NCBI RefSeq assembly: GCF_000415985.1
Contig: NZ_KE356561.1
Location: 411,852-475,851 of the forward strand
Direction of reading: 5' to 3'
From: Haloquadratum walsbyi J07HQW2
GTDB lineage: Archaea > Halobacteriota > Halobacteria > Halobacteriales > Haloferacaceae
Length of the DNA: 64,000 nt
Shown: piece after piece, positions 1 to 9,831 of the stretch
Position numbering within the stretch: the stretch's first letter is position 1
Layout: the number at the start of each line of letters is the position of its first letter
The notes under the pieces: generated by a model
Databases searched by the model: none
What the model was told of the DNA's origin: nothing
Seen by the model: the letters and a program-made list of their open reading frames with translations, nothing else
Translations under genes and position numbers: made by a program

Positions 1-1
1 C

Positions 2-361
2 GAAACCCAAATTCATACGCATATGTGTTATGCGGAATTCACCGACATTATCGATGCAATCGTCGATATGGATGCAGACGTCATATCTATCGAGGCGTCC
101 CGCTCAAAGATGGAGTTGCTCGGCTCTTTCGATGAACTCGATTATCCGAACGACATCGGGCCAGGTGTTTATGATATCCATTCACCGCAGATCCCATCCG
201 TCGAAGAGATGGAGAATCTCATCTATCATGGTCTTGACGTACTTGATGAGGACCAGATGTGGGTCAACCCGGACTGTGGTCTCAAAACACGTCGGTGGGT
301 TGAGGTAGAACCATCACTAAAGAATATGGTCAAGGCTGCTGAAACTGTTCGCGAATCCTGA
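2..361 (+). CDS. metE: Methionine synthase MetE-type, C-terminal end (cut by window edge)
   Basis: The reading frame is open from the first bases of the window, so this is the 3' end of a longer gene. The visible residues match the C-terminal half of the cobalamin-independent methionine synthase barrel. They carry HMCYAEF (zinc-ligand type HxC context), [22 protein letters not shown] and the closing [11 protein letters not shown] motif, which holds the second zinc cysteine. The family moves a methyl group from a folate or corrinoid donor to homocysteine in the cytosol. It ends normally after a short acidic tail. The ATG at 23 is internal and is not the start. Confidence 0.9.
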   Translation, partial: ETQIHTHMCYAEFTDIIDAIVDMDADVISIEASRSKMELLGSFDELDYPNDIGPGVYDIHSPQIPSVEEMENLIYHGLDVLDEDQMWVNPDCGLKTRRWVEVEPSLKNMVKAAETVRES

Positions 362-447
362 ATAATCAACCCTTTGAGACACCCAAATAATTTAGCGGCG
401 ATCATGCGTTAACGGAGTTATCATATGTCGACAATACAGGTGCTCCA

Positions 448-732
448 ATGCCGGCAACGAAAATCTTCGAGGACGATGATGAATTCCCTAAATCCGACAG
501 ATGAGAAACACTCGCATAGGATGTCCCCACGAGCGATGAGTTCCCTGAGGGGCTGAAGTACAGATCTCAGTGCATCGGTCTCGGCGATAAAGAGATCCTT
601 CGGTACGACAACGCGAACGACGCCCACAGCATTGTACGACACCACCGCCACTACTGTAGCGAGGTCACAGGTATGAATTCAAGCACCTTCCGTCACACAT
701 CCAGAAATTTCTTGACGAGGCGAGACCACACA
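448..732 (+). pseudogene. TumE-family (DUF6516-like) toxin relic
   Basis: An ATG at 448 opens a frame reading MPATKIFEDDDEFP. It is then broken by TGA and TAG within the next twelve codons. Downstream the same frame carries FPEGLKYR, ILRYDNANDAH and RHHRHY, the pattern I associate with haloarchaeal TumE-type toxins. A further frameshift near 680 is needed to continue into KHLPSHIQKFLDE. With two nonsense codons and a frameshift it cannot make a full protein. The family assignment rests on remembered motif similarity, so it is moderate. No intact antitoxin follows. Confidence 0.5.
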
Positions 733-946
733 TGAGCAAGAATTCGCCTGACCATGCCCACGAACCCCTAGAGAACGTCGAGTACCCCTCATTGGTCTAC
801 TGAATCAACAGGAGGCAGTTTGCATTCACATTCAGAGTGCGTTCCGAAGCAGGGAGTTCAACGAACTGCTGCGAGAGGGTGAACTGGAACTGATGACTAG
901 ATGTGTGTATCGGTGCCACTAAGTAAGATTGTGGTGACCACCGTAT

Positions 947-1198
947 GTGTTGACCGTGCCCCCCATTCCAGAATCACAGTCTGTCGCCGATTACGTCGCA
1001 GATGGTGCGCGTATCGCCACGATACTCCTTATTTGGGGACTGATTGCCGCGTTTTTCAGCCATGGTCTGACTGAATTTACGAATTCCTTCGAGCGGGTCT
1101 TGACGCAGCTTGGAAGATTATTTGCGATCGTCGGGATTCTTAATGCAATTCTATTTATATTTTATCGCACTGCTGACCATTGGCACGACATAGCGTGA
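947..1198 (+). CDS. Small membrane protein, unknown
   Basis: This 83-residue protein starts at a GTG; no ATG precedes it in frame. It has two hydrophobic stretches, about residues 22-40 (IATILLIWGLIAAFFS) and 58-74 (FAIVGILNAILFIFY), separated by a short polar loop, so it is probably a two-pass membrane protein. I do not recognise a family. It lies between two broken genes and could itself be a remnant. Confidence 0.45.
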   Translation: MLTVPPIPESQSVADYVADGARIATILLIWGLIAAFFSHGLTEFTNSFERVLTQLGRLFAIVGILNAILFIFYRTADHWHDIA

Positions 1199-1333
1199 GT
1201 ATACTACAGATGTCTCGCCGCTGATCCCAGTCAGCGAGGGCTTCGATGCCGCCAAAGAGGATGTGCACGAGAGCGTCGGAGGATATATCAAGCGGTTCGA
1301 AAAATGCCACAGAGTGAAAGATAGGACCGACCT

Positions 1334-1540
1334 GTGAGCGACGAAGAATTCGAGTCGATGCTCGAACGCAGCTCTTTCACTATTGGTGACCTCTGGTAGC
1401 CATTTACTCAGAGACAGAAGGCTGAACTCTCGATAGTCTGTTTCCTAGCCTGCGGTGGCAATCAAAAACAGAGCGAAGGCAGGCGATTCAAGCCAGAGGC
1501 ACCTATGAATTCCACTAATGATATGATAGGAGTTCTATGA
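1334..1540 (+). pseudogene. Small acidic ORF with in-frame amber, unknown
   Basis: A GTG-started frame of 69 codons reads MSDEEFESMLERSSFTIGD, meets TAG directly after a Trp codon, then continues RQKAELSIVCFLACGG to a normal TGA. The sequence just upstream (about 1240-1330) also reads as acidic helical protein (DAAKEDVHESVGGYIKRFE) in another frame, so a longer gene has probably decayed here. No function can be assigned. Confidence 0.35.
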
Positions 1541-1659
1541 CATCCGGAGTCGACGCTGGAGGATACGGTATCTCGTGTGTTTTATAATAATAGGAAAATA
1601 TTTTAAAATTGATATTTCATATATATTCGAGTTTTATTTTAATAATGCCACTGAATAGT

Positions 1660-2991
1660 ATGGAACGATATGATGAATCGCGTGTTGAACGCATCACCGG
1701 TACTGCTGTTGTTATCGGTGGGAGCATGGCTGGTCTTTGTGCAGCCCGGGTGCTTGCTGATGTCTTTGATGACGTTATAATCATTGAGCGGGATACGTTA
1801 TCCGACGAAGCAGCAATCCGTGGTGGGGCACCACAGACCAGCCAACCACATGCACTACTCGAAGCTGGTCGAGCGACGCTTGAGGATCTTTTTCCGGGAT
1901 TCACCCAGAGCGTTCGAGACGCTGGGGGACTCGCGCTCAACATGACGAGAGATATTGTCTGGTATGATAAGGGCGATACCGTCGAGGAAGCGGAAACCCC
2001 GCTGTCAGCTCTGTATGCAAGTCGACCACTATTCGAACACGTCATCCGAAAAAAACTGCGTACTAAATCGAATATCTCCTTTCGAGATGGCTGTCATTTT
2101 CTCACCTACACTCAGAATCGGTCGGCTAACCAGATTACTGGTATCAAATTCAGAGATGAACAGGGCGAAGAAACAACGCTTGAATCGAAAATCACTATTG
2201 ATGCGAGCGGGCGAGCAAGCAAGACTCCATCGTGGCTTGCGAATAACGGGTATGTAAAGCCGGACGTCGACCGCGTGAATATCGATGTGACATACAGCAC
2301 TGTCTGTATTTCTCGACCAGCAGATGACCATCATGGTGTTCTCATCGCCCCAGAACCTGGGCGACCTCGCGGGGCAGCTATGCTTCCAATCGAGCAGAAT
2401 CAATGGCAGATCCTCTTACAGGGAGTGCATGGTGAGAGAGCTCCTGTCGATAAGAAGCGATTCATTAGCTGGGCTGCTCAGCTCCCAATTCAGGATCCTG
2501 TGCGTGAACTACGGGAACAACAGTGGCTGACGGATATCCGTCGCTATCCGTTCCCTGCAAGCGTTCGGCATAAGTATCATACCCTTCGTCGGTTCCCGGA
2601 TAGATTTGTGGTCATTGGCGATGCAGTTGCAAGTTTTAATCCAATTTATGGACAGGGAATGTCAGTCGCTGCGCTTGATAGTCTCGCACTTCATCATGCG
2701 CTGTCAGATGGCATCACTGGAGTGGGACCGCGGGTTTTTGATCTCATAAAGCCGATTATACACGAGGCATGGCGAACAGCGGTGGGGAATGACTTCATAT
2801 TTGATGAGACAACAGGTTCGAAACCATTCGCAACCGATCTGCTCAATATATACGCATCCCAGTTGGTCAAAAGAGCTCATGATGATGGGATACTAACAGA
2901 GGCGTTTTTACGTGTGTTCCGCCTCGAGCGGCAAGCAACCTCGCTACTACACCCGCGAATTTTGTGGCGAACGCTTCGCCCAAATCCATGA
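1660..2991 (+). CDS. FAD-dependent monooxygenase/oxidoreductase
   Basis: The protein has about 443 residues. The N-terminal Rossmann motif VVIGGSMAGLCAARVL (GxGxxG type) binds the FAD ADP moiety, with the acidic residue IIERD at the end of the second strand. The second flavin motif, VIGDAVASFNPIYGQGMS (GD-x-x-x-x-x-P), lies near residue 330. This is the layout of aromatic-ring hydroxylase/geranylgeranyl-reductase-like flavoproteins. The substrate is unknown. The AT-rich stretch at 1600-1630 (TTCATATATATTC) looks like the TATA region, which favours the ATG at 1660. Upstream ATGs at 1609 and 1645 are possible. It stands alone between decayed genes. Confidence 0.8.
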   Translation: MERYDESRVERITGTAVVIGGSMAGLCAARVLADVFDDVIIIERDTLSDEAAIRGGAPQTSQPHALLEAGRATLEDLFPGFTQSVRDAGGLALNMTRDIVWYDKGDTVEEAETPLSALYASRPLFEHVIRKKLRTKSNISFRDGCHFLTYTQNRSANQITGIKFRDEQGEETTLESKITIDASGRASKTPSWLANNGYVKPDVDRVNIDVTYSTVCISRPADDHHGVLIAPEPGRPRGAAMLPIEQNQWQILLQGVHGERAPVDKKRFISWAAQLPIQDPVRELREQQWLTDIRRYPFPASVRHKYHTLRRFPDRFVVIGDAVASFNPIYGQGMSVAALDSLALHHALSDGITGVGPRVFDLIKPIIHEAWRTAVGNDFIFDETTGSKPFATDLLNIYASQLVKRAHDDGILTEAFLRVFRLERQATSLLHPRILWRTLRPNP

Positions 2992-3240
2992 GGGTAACAG
3001 ACCAAACGCACATTCGTTCTGAGGTGTGTGAGCTTCCTGTTTGGATGATTCCAGTACAGCGGTTATTGTCACAGATTACTCCCCCCGATATTTAGCCATC
3101 CAGTGCTGACCTTCCCGATCTCCTAGCGTGGTTAATCTCGACTCGATTCATACTGACCTGACTGATATTGACCTCTCTGAAACGAATGTACCGAGTGCAG
3201 AGTCGAACTAGACAATTGTTGGTGATTCCAACGGTGAGAC

Positions 3241-3462
3241 GTGCTTTGCATCGAATCAACTGAGCCAGAAAATGTAATCGTCAAGATAGGGGAGATTAAC
3301 GTAGAGTATCTTGGGGTTTGTCCCCAAGAGCACCACCGTCATGTTCGGTTTGGTGAGGACACCAAGATCCCGTTTCAGAACCTCATGTCGCACATTGCCC
3401 TCTTCCAAGAAATCGCTGAACCAACCAACACCGAGTATTCTAATTCATATGACCGACACTGA
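3241..3462 (+). pseudogene. TumE-like toxin fragment (tentative)
   Basis: This short GTG-started frame ends with EHHRHVRFGEDTKIPFQNL followed by a helix. This resembles the conserved C-terminal HHRH...G...TPY/F block of TumE/DUF6516 toxins. The position immediately upstream of an antitoxin-type HTH gene supports that reading. The N-terminal two thirds of the toxin are missing or unrecognisable. Confidence 0.35.
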
Positions 3463-4028
3463 TCACGACGGCTGACCCGACAAGCACCGCGATCGCCCTT
3501 CGCGTGACCGTCGAACGATCTGACGAGGCCCGTGAAAACACACTCGAGACCGCCGACGCAGCTACTGAGGGAGATTCATCGCCGGCGGTCGTGTCGTTCG
3601 CGATGGTCGGGGAACTGCGGAAGATTCTGACCGACCGCCGCATCGAACTCTCCCAGACCCTGTTGAACACCGACGGCGCTGCCGAGAGCATTTCGGTACT
3701 GGCAGATGAACTCAACCGCGACTACCGGACCGTCCACGGCGATGTCTCCCTACTTGCGGACTACGGTCTGCTATTTGTTTTCGACGAGGGTCAGTCCAAG
3801 ACGTCATACTGCCCTGCGAGCGGGTTCATCCCGATGTCGACCTCGTTGGTGGTGAGTCAAGCGAAGAGTCAACGCCTGCGTGAAAACCTCTTCTGTTACT
3901 TACAACCAATAAATCACTTATCGTACAAATTATTATTAGTTATTTCACTTGAAGAGTTTATTCCGGATGAGAGCGCAGGCGAGGTCTGCTGGGTCAATCC
4001 CTCAGGACTGCCCCGGTTAGGGACGTAG
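3453..4028 (+). pseudogene. HTH antitoxin-type DNA-binding protein (HVO_A0114-like), 3' end altered
   Basis: The frame opens at 3453; the first usable codon is GTG at 3504. An ATG at 3450 in the next frame reads eight codons to a stop, suggesting the true start is now out of frame. The body reads ALRVTVERSDEAR, LRKILTDRRIELSQTLL and ESISVLADELNRDYRTVHGD, then DYGLLFVFDEGQSKT. This is a winged-helix layout typical of the antitoxin paired with TumE toxins. After about residue 125 the protein runs into AT-rich, unrelated sequence and ends with a foreign-looking tail. It probably no longer works, although the HTH itself is intact. Confidence 0.5.
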
Positions 4029-4355
4029 GATAGTAGTCTACGTTCTTTTGACGTCCGTCGACGACGGTATGTGAGCGCGAATGGCGGGGACCACTCTGTC
4101 GAGTCGCTCAATCTTGGAAAAAGTGAAACGCTTAGACGGCGTATTAGTACTTATCGGCTCATCGAGCATTGAATAGGATCTGACAGTTGCAAGAACAGGC
4201 GACGAGTCGGCCGCACTTTATCGAGTCGTATTTATTACTCCAGCTAATCGGAATAATATATCAGAAAAATATAATTTTTCATATATTTGTAACAAACGCC
4301 AAAATTATGTTAGAAATATAAAAGTATCTGCAGAATACTGAAAGAAAATAGTCTG
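4029..4355. other. Gene-free AT-rich spacer before urease
   Basis: No reading frame with recognisable content is seen. The first 150 bases are moderately GC-rich and may be the end of a lost element. From about 4230 the sequence becomes very AT-rich towards the urease promoter. Confidence 0.5.
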
Positions 4356-4359
4356 AATT

Positions 4360-4409
4360 GGGTCAAAAGTATAAGTAGAAGCAGTATAATTTTACTCTTG
4401 TACTCGGAT
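4360..4409 (+). promoter_or_regulatory. Putative urease operon promoter
   Basis: The stretch AAAAGTATAAGTA lies about 40 bases upstream of the ureB ATG at 4410. An archaeal TATA/BRE at this place would start transcription about 12-15 bases before the ATG, giving a very short leader. No clear operator or inverted repeat was found. Confidence 0.4.
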
Positions 4410-4799
4410 ATGGATAAGTCACAAACCCCCGGTGAAATAATACCAGACGATGGAGAGATACTGATCAATCAAGGTCATAATACTGAAAAAATATCAGTTC
4501 AGAATACTGGCGACCGACCGATTCAGATTGGCTCACATTTTCACTTTTTTGAGGTAAATGAATATCTAAAATTTGATAGAGAAGAAGCATTTGGGATGCG
4601 ATTGAATATCCCAGCAGGGACAGCTGTGAGATTCGAACCAGGTGAGGAGAAAGAAGTTGAATTGGTAGAGATAGGAGGAAAGCGGCGTATTACCGGCTTA
4701 AATAATCTTACAAACGGAAGTCTTAATAGTGAATCTGTAAAGAAAGCAGCAATCAGGCGGGCGGAAAATCAGGGATACCAGGATACCGACAGTGACTAA
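4410..4799 (+). CDS. ureB: Urease subunit beta
   Basis: The protein has about 129 residues and forms the small structural beta subunit of cytosolic urease, which hydrolyses urea to ammonia and carbamate. Family motifs are visible: PGEII near the N terminus, [21 protein letters not shown] and [25 protein letters not shown], then GG-type KRRITGLN. The ATG at 4410 was chosen over the upstream TTG at 4398 because it gives the usual N terminus. The 3' end overlaps ureC by 8 bases, indicating translational coupling. Confidence 0.95.
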   Translation: MDKSQTPGEIIPDDGEILINQGHNTEKISVQNTGDRPIQIGSHFHFFEVNEYLKFDREEAFGMRLNIPAGTAVRFEPGEEKEVELVEIGGKRRITGLNNLTNGSLNSESVKKAAIRRAENQGYQDTDSD

Positions 4800-6507
4800 A
4801 AAATTAACACATAAAGAGTATAGCAGTCTCTATGGACCAACGGATGGCGACAAGATCCGCCTTGCAGATACAGAATTAATAGCAGAAGTTGAGAAGGACT
4901 ATACCTCATATGGCGAAGAATCGGTATTTGGTGGTGGTAAAACAATTAGAGATGGACTTGCACAGGCACCAGAGGTGACTTCAGATGAGGGTTCACTTGA
5001 TTGGGTCATTACTAATGCAACAATAATTGATCCTATACTCGGTATTATTAAGGCAGATATAGGAATAAATGAAGGTAGAATAGTCGGTGTTGGTAATGCA
5101 GGTAATCCCAACGCTATGACTGGTGTGGATAATGATCTTATTATTGGTTCAAGTACTGAACCGTTCGATGCGTCTGGATACATCGTAACACCAGGAGCCT
5201 TAGATATTCATGTGCATTTCTGGGGCGCTAATCTCCCTGAAACAGCACTGAAGTCCGGAATTACGACCATGTTAGGAGGCGGAACTGGTGCAGCTACGCT
5301 TCCCATCTCAACTTCCGGTGGTTGGAATATAAAAATGATGATGAAAGCTGCACAGGAGTGGCCAATTAACTTTGGCTTTTGGGGAAAAGGATCAGTTAGC
5401 AACCCTGAGGGAATTATTGATCAAATAGAAGCAGGGGCTGCTGGATTAAAAATACATGAAGACTGGGGAGCAATGCCTGCGGTCATAGACACATGTCTAG
5501 ATGTTTGCGATGATTATGACGTTCAGTGTATACTGCATACAGACACGCTGAACGAATCGGGGTTCTTACAGAGCACTGCTGATGCAATCGATGGTCGAAC
5601 AATGCATTTATATCATATAGAAGGTGCAGGGGGCGGTCATGCTCCAGATATCATGGAGATGGTCGGTGAGGCAAATATCGTCCCATCATCGACAAATCCA
5701 ACGAATCCATTCACTGTCAACACATATGATGAGCATCTTGAGATGATTATGGTTGTGCATCATCTTAATCCTGAAGTGCCTGAAGATGTCGCATTTGCGG
5801 AGTCGCGCATCCGTAATGAGACTATTGCTGCTGAAGATGTCTTGCACGATACGGGGGTAATAAGCATGTTTGGGACTGACTCTCAAGGAATGGGACGACA
5901 GGGTGAGTTGATATGTCGCACTTGGCAGGTAGCAGACAGCATGAAGAGTCAGAGAGGGTTATTGCCTGAAGATAAAGAAACCGGGGCAGATAATTATAGA
6001 ATAAAACGGTATATAGCGAAGTATACCATCAACCCTGCAATTACTGCTGGGATAGAACCATATGTTGGATCGATTGAGCCAGGAAAACTGGCTGATTTGT
6101 GTATCTGGGAGCCTGAATTCTTTGGAATAAAACCCCATACTGTGTTCAAAAGCGGATTTCCCGTGGCTAGTAATCAGGGCGAGGGAAATGCCTCGCTGAT
6201 CACAGCTCAACCCCGAAAACAAAGAGAGGTCTATGGCGCATATGGGCAGGCAAAACACGAACTAAGCGTTCAATTTGCCAGTCAAGCAGCGATTGAAAAT
6301 AATATCGGGTCGAAATATGGGCTTTCAACCACTGTGTTGCCCGTTAAGAACACTCGTAATTTGACGAAGGAACATATGTTACACAACACGACTCGACCAA
6401 ATAATATTGATGTTGATCCTGAAACGCATGAAGTAAGAATTGACGGTGAACTAATTACATGTGAACCTCAAGAGGAGGTCCCGATGGCACAGCAATACAT
6501 GTTGTAG
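4792..6507 (+). CDS. ureC: Urease subunit alpha (catalytic)
   Basis: The 571-residue protein has normal length for the family and a GTG start overlapping ureB. Active-site parts are present. HVH is at 140-142 and the carbamylated lysine is in GLKIHEDWG (K220, H222). [10 protein letters not shown] holds H249 and [13 protein letters not shown] holds H275. H323 and the aspartate of GTDSQGMG (D363) complete the nickel site. The mobile-flap motif, usually MVCHHL, reads MVVHHL here, so the flap cysteine is Val322. The C terminus ([14 protein letters not shown]) is the family norm. Codon use is AT-rich like its neighbours. Nickel loading would need accessory proteins; UreD and UreF are encoded downstream. 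Confidence 0.97.
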   Translation: MTKKLTHKEYSSLYGPTDGDKIRLADTELIAEVEKDYTSYGEESVFGGGKTIRDGLAQAPEVTSDEGSLDWVITNATIIDPILGIIKADIGINEGRIVGVGNAGNPNAMTGVDNDLIIGSSTEPFDASGYIVTPGALDIHVHFWGANLPETALKSGITTMLGGGTGAATLPISTSGGWNIKMMMKAAQEWPINFGFWGKGSVSNPEGIIDQIEAGAAGLKIHEDWGAMPAVIDTCLDVCDDYDVQCILHTDTLNESGFLQSTADAIDGRTMHLYHIEGAGGGHAPDIMEMVGEANIVPSSTNPTNPFTVNTYDEHLEMIMVVHHLNPEVPEDVAFAESRIRNETIAAEDVLHDTGVISMFGTDSQGMGRQGELICRTWQVADSMKSQRGLLPEDKETGADNYRIKRYIAKYTINPAITAGIEPYVGSIEPGKLADLCIWEPEFFGIKPHTVFKSGFPVASNQGEGNASLITAQPRKQREVYGAYGQAKHELSVQFASQAAIENNIGSKYGLSTTVLPVKNTRNLTKEHMLHNTTRPNNIDVDPETHEVRIDGELITCEPQEEVPMAQQYML

Positions 6508-6558
6508 AGTTGTGCTGCGCTATTGAATAAGACAATAAATAAAAAATGGAAAGAAAGT

Positions 6559-6876
6559 ATGAATCTTAATCCAAAGGATAGAGAAAGACTTGAATTATAT
6601 AACGCAGCAGAGTTGGCAAGAAGACGAAAAGAAAATGGGGTGGATCTCAATTACCCCGAGTGTGTAGCACTCATTTCAGACTGGGTGCATGAGCGTGCTC
6701 GCGAGGGAGAGATGGATGTCTCAAAGATCAGCTCTGAGGCGACCAAATTACTTGATCCAGAGGATGTCAGAGATGGGATTCCAGAAATGATTGATTCAGT
6801 TCAGACTGAGCCAGTTTTTCCTGATGGAACAAAACTGGTAACAGTGCATAATCCCATCCGAAACTCACCAGATTAA
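6559..6876 (+). CDS. ureA: Urease subunit gamma
   Basis: About 105 residues long. The start at ATG 6559 gives [23 protein letters not shown], close to the usual N terminus of the gamma subunit; a TTG at 6523 would add a non-family extension. Further motifs are [21 protein letters not shown] and the C-terminal [16 protein letters not shown]. It sits after ureC instead of before it. All three structural subunits are separate proteins here, as in many bacteria. Confidence 0.95.
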   Translation: MNLNPKDRERLELYNAAELARRRKENGVDLNYPECVALISDWVHERAREGEMDVSKISSEATKLLDPEDVRDGIPEMIDSVQTEPVFPDGTKLVTVHNPIRNSPD

Positions 6877-6895
6877 CTTATATATAGATTTTATT

Positions 6896-7801
6896 ATGCG
6901 AAACAACGTACCGCAATCGTTTCAAGAATATAACCAACAAGAAGTTGATCAGTTACCCTCTGGTTCACCGGGAAAAGATGGCACAGTTGAAGCAGTATTT
7001 ACTGCCAGGGATGATGGTATGACAAACGTGTCATATCAGTACGCACGTCCACCGTTCCATTTAATGGGTGACCTTCATCACGATGAACAGCTGCAGCACC
7101 TTTCGACACTATATATTCAAAATCCTAGTGGTGGTATGACACAGGGAGATCACCATGAAGTAGATATCAAAGTCCAGCCTGAGGCGCAAGCAAATGTTGC
7201 TACACAAAGCTCAACAAAGGTTTACGGCATGGAAGCAAATTATGCAAGTTCACTTACCGAGATATCTGTGGATAACAATGGATATTTAGAATATATGCCA
7301 GACCCACTAATTTTATATGAAAACTCTCGTTTACACAAGCACACAGATATAGAACTTGAGCAGGGATCGACTCTGCTGCTGTCAGATATACTGGTCCCTG
7401 GACGATTAGCCCGTAATGAATTCTTTGAGTTTGATAAATATCACTCACAGCTTAATGTTACTTATGATGATAATGAGATATTAACAGATAACTATGTATT
7501 GACTCCGGAGAACACTGATCTTCAAAGGGACGGATTAATGAAAGATTTTCACGTATTTGGAACGATATTTATCATATCTGATGACTTTAACTCACACGAG
7601 GTTAATGATCGAATTTATGATCATGTGAACGAAATGGGTGAGATTACTGCAGCATCCTCGGTGTTGCCATACAATACCGGGGTTGTACTGCAAATACTTG
7701 GTCATACCGCACAGAGTGTTCAACAGGGTATTGATCGTGCATGGGATAAAACGCGGAATATCTTATTTAATGTAGACAGACGAAAGAAGAGAACGTACTG
7801 A
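6896..7801 (+). CDS. ureD: Urease accessory protein UreD
   Basis: The protein has 301 residues. UreD (UreH) is the scaffold that binds apo-urease and recruits UreF and UreG during nickel insertion. Typical features are YQYARPPFHLMG near residue 45, YIQNPSGGMTQGDHHEVDI, ATQSSTKVYGM and the basic-acidic ILVPGRLARNEFFEFDKY. The gene follows ureA after 19 bases and belongs to the same operon. Confidence 0.93.
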   Translation: MRNNVPQSFQEYNQQEVDQLPSGSPGKDGTVEAVFTARDDGMTNVSYQYARPPFHLMGDLHHDEQLQHLSTLYIQNPSGGMTQGDHHEVDIKVQPEAQANVATQSSTKVYGMEANYASSLTEISVDNNGYLEYMPDPLILYENSRLHKHTDIELEQGSTLLLSDILVPGRLARNEFFEFDKYHSQLNVTYDDNEILTDNYVLTPENTDLQRDGLMKDFHVFGTIFIISDDFNSHEVNDRIYDHVNEMGEITAASSVLPYNTGVVLQILGHTAQSVQQGIDRAWDKTRNILFNVDRRKKRTY

Positions 7802-7840
7802 GTAATAAAATAATTACAAAATTATGAAGTAAGCTAAACT

Positions 7841-8536
7841 ATGGCAGATAATATAAAGACCCAAACAAGTGAGTTTCTGACATCATTACGATTGGCTGAT
7901 TCCTTCCTACCAGTCGGAACGTACGCTAGTTCATATGGTCTCGAATCATTTGTACAGGAAGGTATCATTGATGACTCGGATGACCTAAGAGAACTTCTCA
8001 AGGATTATCTTCGACATCTAGTAGCTCCCAGTGATATTATTGCGATATCTTCTGTCTATGACGCTAGTGATGAATCAGATATAGATAAAATAATACAGAT
8101 CGATAATAAATATCACTCGACGCAAGTAGTCAAAGAGTTCCGAGAGAGTTCAATTAAATCAGGCAATAATCTATTAGACTTGTCTATAGAGACGAGTGAT
8201 TATAATCTACCAAATGAGATATATGAAAAGCTACCACATTGTCATTATGTTACGGTACTAGGGATAATTTCCAACGATGCTCGGATTAAAAAAATAGATG
8301 CATGTTTGACACATGTCTACTCATTCATGACTGAATTAATCAGCGCGGCGCAACGGCTATTTCAGTTAAGCCATATTGATGTTCAGCAAATTCTATCTAA
8401 TTTACAGCCAACCGTAGTAGATTCCTGTCAGACTAATATTGATAAGAATATAGATCAAATGCAATCATTCTGCCCTTGGATTACAATCATGGGTATGAAA
8501 CACGAACGCGAAGATGTTAAACTATTCATGAGTTGA
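7841..8536 (+). CDS. ureF: Urease accessory protein UreF
   Basis: The protein has 231 residues. UreF bridges UreD and the GTPase UreG and acts as the activating factor during nickel delivery. The N-terminal signature LRLADSFLPVGTYASSYGLE and the C-terminal LFMS are typical. The central part is more divergent, acidic and AT-rich. It closes the cluster. The partner UreG and the nickel carrier UreE are not found downstream, so maturation must use genes elsewhere. Confidence 0.92.
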   Translation: MADNIKTQTSEFLTSLRLADSFLPVGTYASSYGLESFVQEGIIDDSDDLRELLKDYLRHLVAPSDIIAISSVYDASDESDIDKIIQIDNKYHSTQVVKEFRESSIKSGNNLLDLSIETSDYNLPNEIYEKLPHCHYVTVLGIISNDARIKKIDACLTHVYSFMTELISAAQRLFQLSHIDVQQILSNLQPTVVDSCQTNIDKNIDQMQSFCPWITIMGMKHEREDVKLFMS

Positions 8537-8560
8537 TCTCGTTATTAACTATTGCGGGAT

Positions 8561-8830
8561 CTAGGTCCAGTTCTGTGTCTCGGTACAATGCAGATCATAT
8601 AGGAGATAGATGCTTGTACCCCTCACAAAAACACTAATTGCAGCAAGGGCTAACGCGGTGAGGTCGCTCATGTAGAATGCGATTTGAACCGCTCGAAGTC
8701 CAACAAGAATCGTAAATGCAGGCGCTATCGTCTAAAACATAACTGAGAGAATCGAACATATTGCCCCGAATACCTCCTCCCTCACGACACGACGGACTTC
8801 AGACTCGCTAAGGGTACCGGACTCACTCAT
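8561..8830 (-). pseudogene. Broken paralogue of the 84-residue membrane protein at 28.7 kb
   Basis: Read on the minus strand, the frame of 89 codons starts MSESGTLSESEVRRVVREE and contains TILVGLRAVQIAFYMSDL and IYLLYDLH. It aligns without gaps over most of its length to the intact protein at 28665-28919 (MSKSDDLTESDIRHAVRDE, FLVGIQTVQLAFYTGDL, GYLLYLLHW). Codon 33, Trp in the intact copy, is TAG here. Two hydrophobic segments are kept. It is therefore a nonsense-killed duplicate lying convergent to ureF. Confidence 0.8.
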
Positions 8831-9481
8831 AGAAGCTGTTCTTGTTAGCATCTACTAGATGATTATGCTTGCACTGGTCGGGGTATCTGAGTGGACTGTT
8901 TGAGTTACACTTTTACATTGAATTCACTTTAAATACCTATTACACAGTTTATATTTTGCGCGATCATCAGGAGCTCTCCCTGAGCTGGGGAATCAAATAA
9001 AGATACCAGCAAAATTCGTATGATGGTTAATTAATAAAACATCGATCACTGGTCGTCGTGCGAGTCGGTTGTATATCAGATCCGTGTGAAGAGACGGGAG
9101 TCACAAAGACGTATTCCGGCGGCAGGTTTGATTTGTTCGCACCCTATTCTTCAGATGTTGTCATAGAACACAATTCTGCTGGATTGGCACATGCCTGTCA
9201 GTCTGGCGGTCATTGTCGGGAGTTGTATGGCTCATCATTCCCCAATCTAAGCTCCGAAACTTTCCAACGAGGGTGCTCAACTCTAGTTGCTCGTCATCAT
9301 GTCTGTAGAGACTTACTACCGGTCTCACGACATCCTCTCTTGACACTTTCCCCATCATTTCATGCAGTTACACATCGATAACGAGGGGTGTGGGGTACCC
9401 AATCGTCGCTCGGCTCCCCGTCGGAGACGATGGTCAGAACCCGGCATTACTTTTCCGACGAGAACTGCGCATTACGCCCTT
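8831..9481. other. Gene-poor region
   Basis: No recognisable gene. Bases 8870-9050 are AT-rich spacer. The GC content rises after 9050, but frames on both strands are short and lack family motifs. A 65-residue minus frame at 9161-9358 (MMGKVSREDVVRPVVSLYRHDDEQL) reads like haloarchaeal protein and could be a fragment of something lost. Confidence 0.4.
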
Positions 9482-9600
9482 CACGGTCTTGCTCGCGCTT
9501 CTCGCGGAACCCTCAGGATGGTCGTCTGCCCGTGCTTGGTAATAACAACAGTTTCTTCAGAGCTATTCGACTGCTTTGTCTTGCGTATGCGTTCATGAAT
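9482..9600 (-). pseudogene. AbrB/VapB-like antitoxin relic (tentative)
   Basis: On the minus strand the codons read EETVVITKHGQTTILRVPREAR before an early TGA. The core TKxGQTTI followed by a basic stretch is the swapped-hairpin AbrB/SpoVT signature seen in VapB-type antitoxins. Downstream the coding sense is lost through indels. Short length makes this uncertain. Confidence 0.3.
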
Positions 9601-9699
9601 AAATCTTTCCGGTCTCATCAAACAGTCAATCCATTTACTTCGTCAGAGGAGTTAGTAAGGTCATTGAAACACTCATCAGGTCTACGTTTCGAAACTGAT

Positions 9700-9831
9700 T
9701 CAATGCCCATATTCCTCTAATTGTGCTTCGACCTCATCAAGATAATCGAGTCCAATCATGACCAGCGCTCTCCCGGAGGTCTGCCAATGAGATGTCCTCA
9801 TCGAACAACGCTCGCTCTCAGGGGTGCTCAT
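9700..9831 (-). pseudogene. Small acidic protein with internal double frameshift
   Basis: A 44-codon minus frame begins MSTPESER and ends DEVEAQLEEYGH. Between them the translated residues look unnatural, whereas the neighbouring frame reads LFDEDISLADLRESAG, giving a smooth acidic protein. Two compensating indels are the simplest explanation. No family is recognised. Confidence 0.3.
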
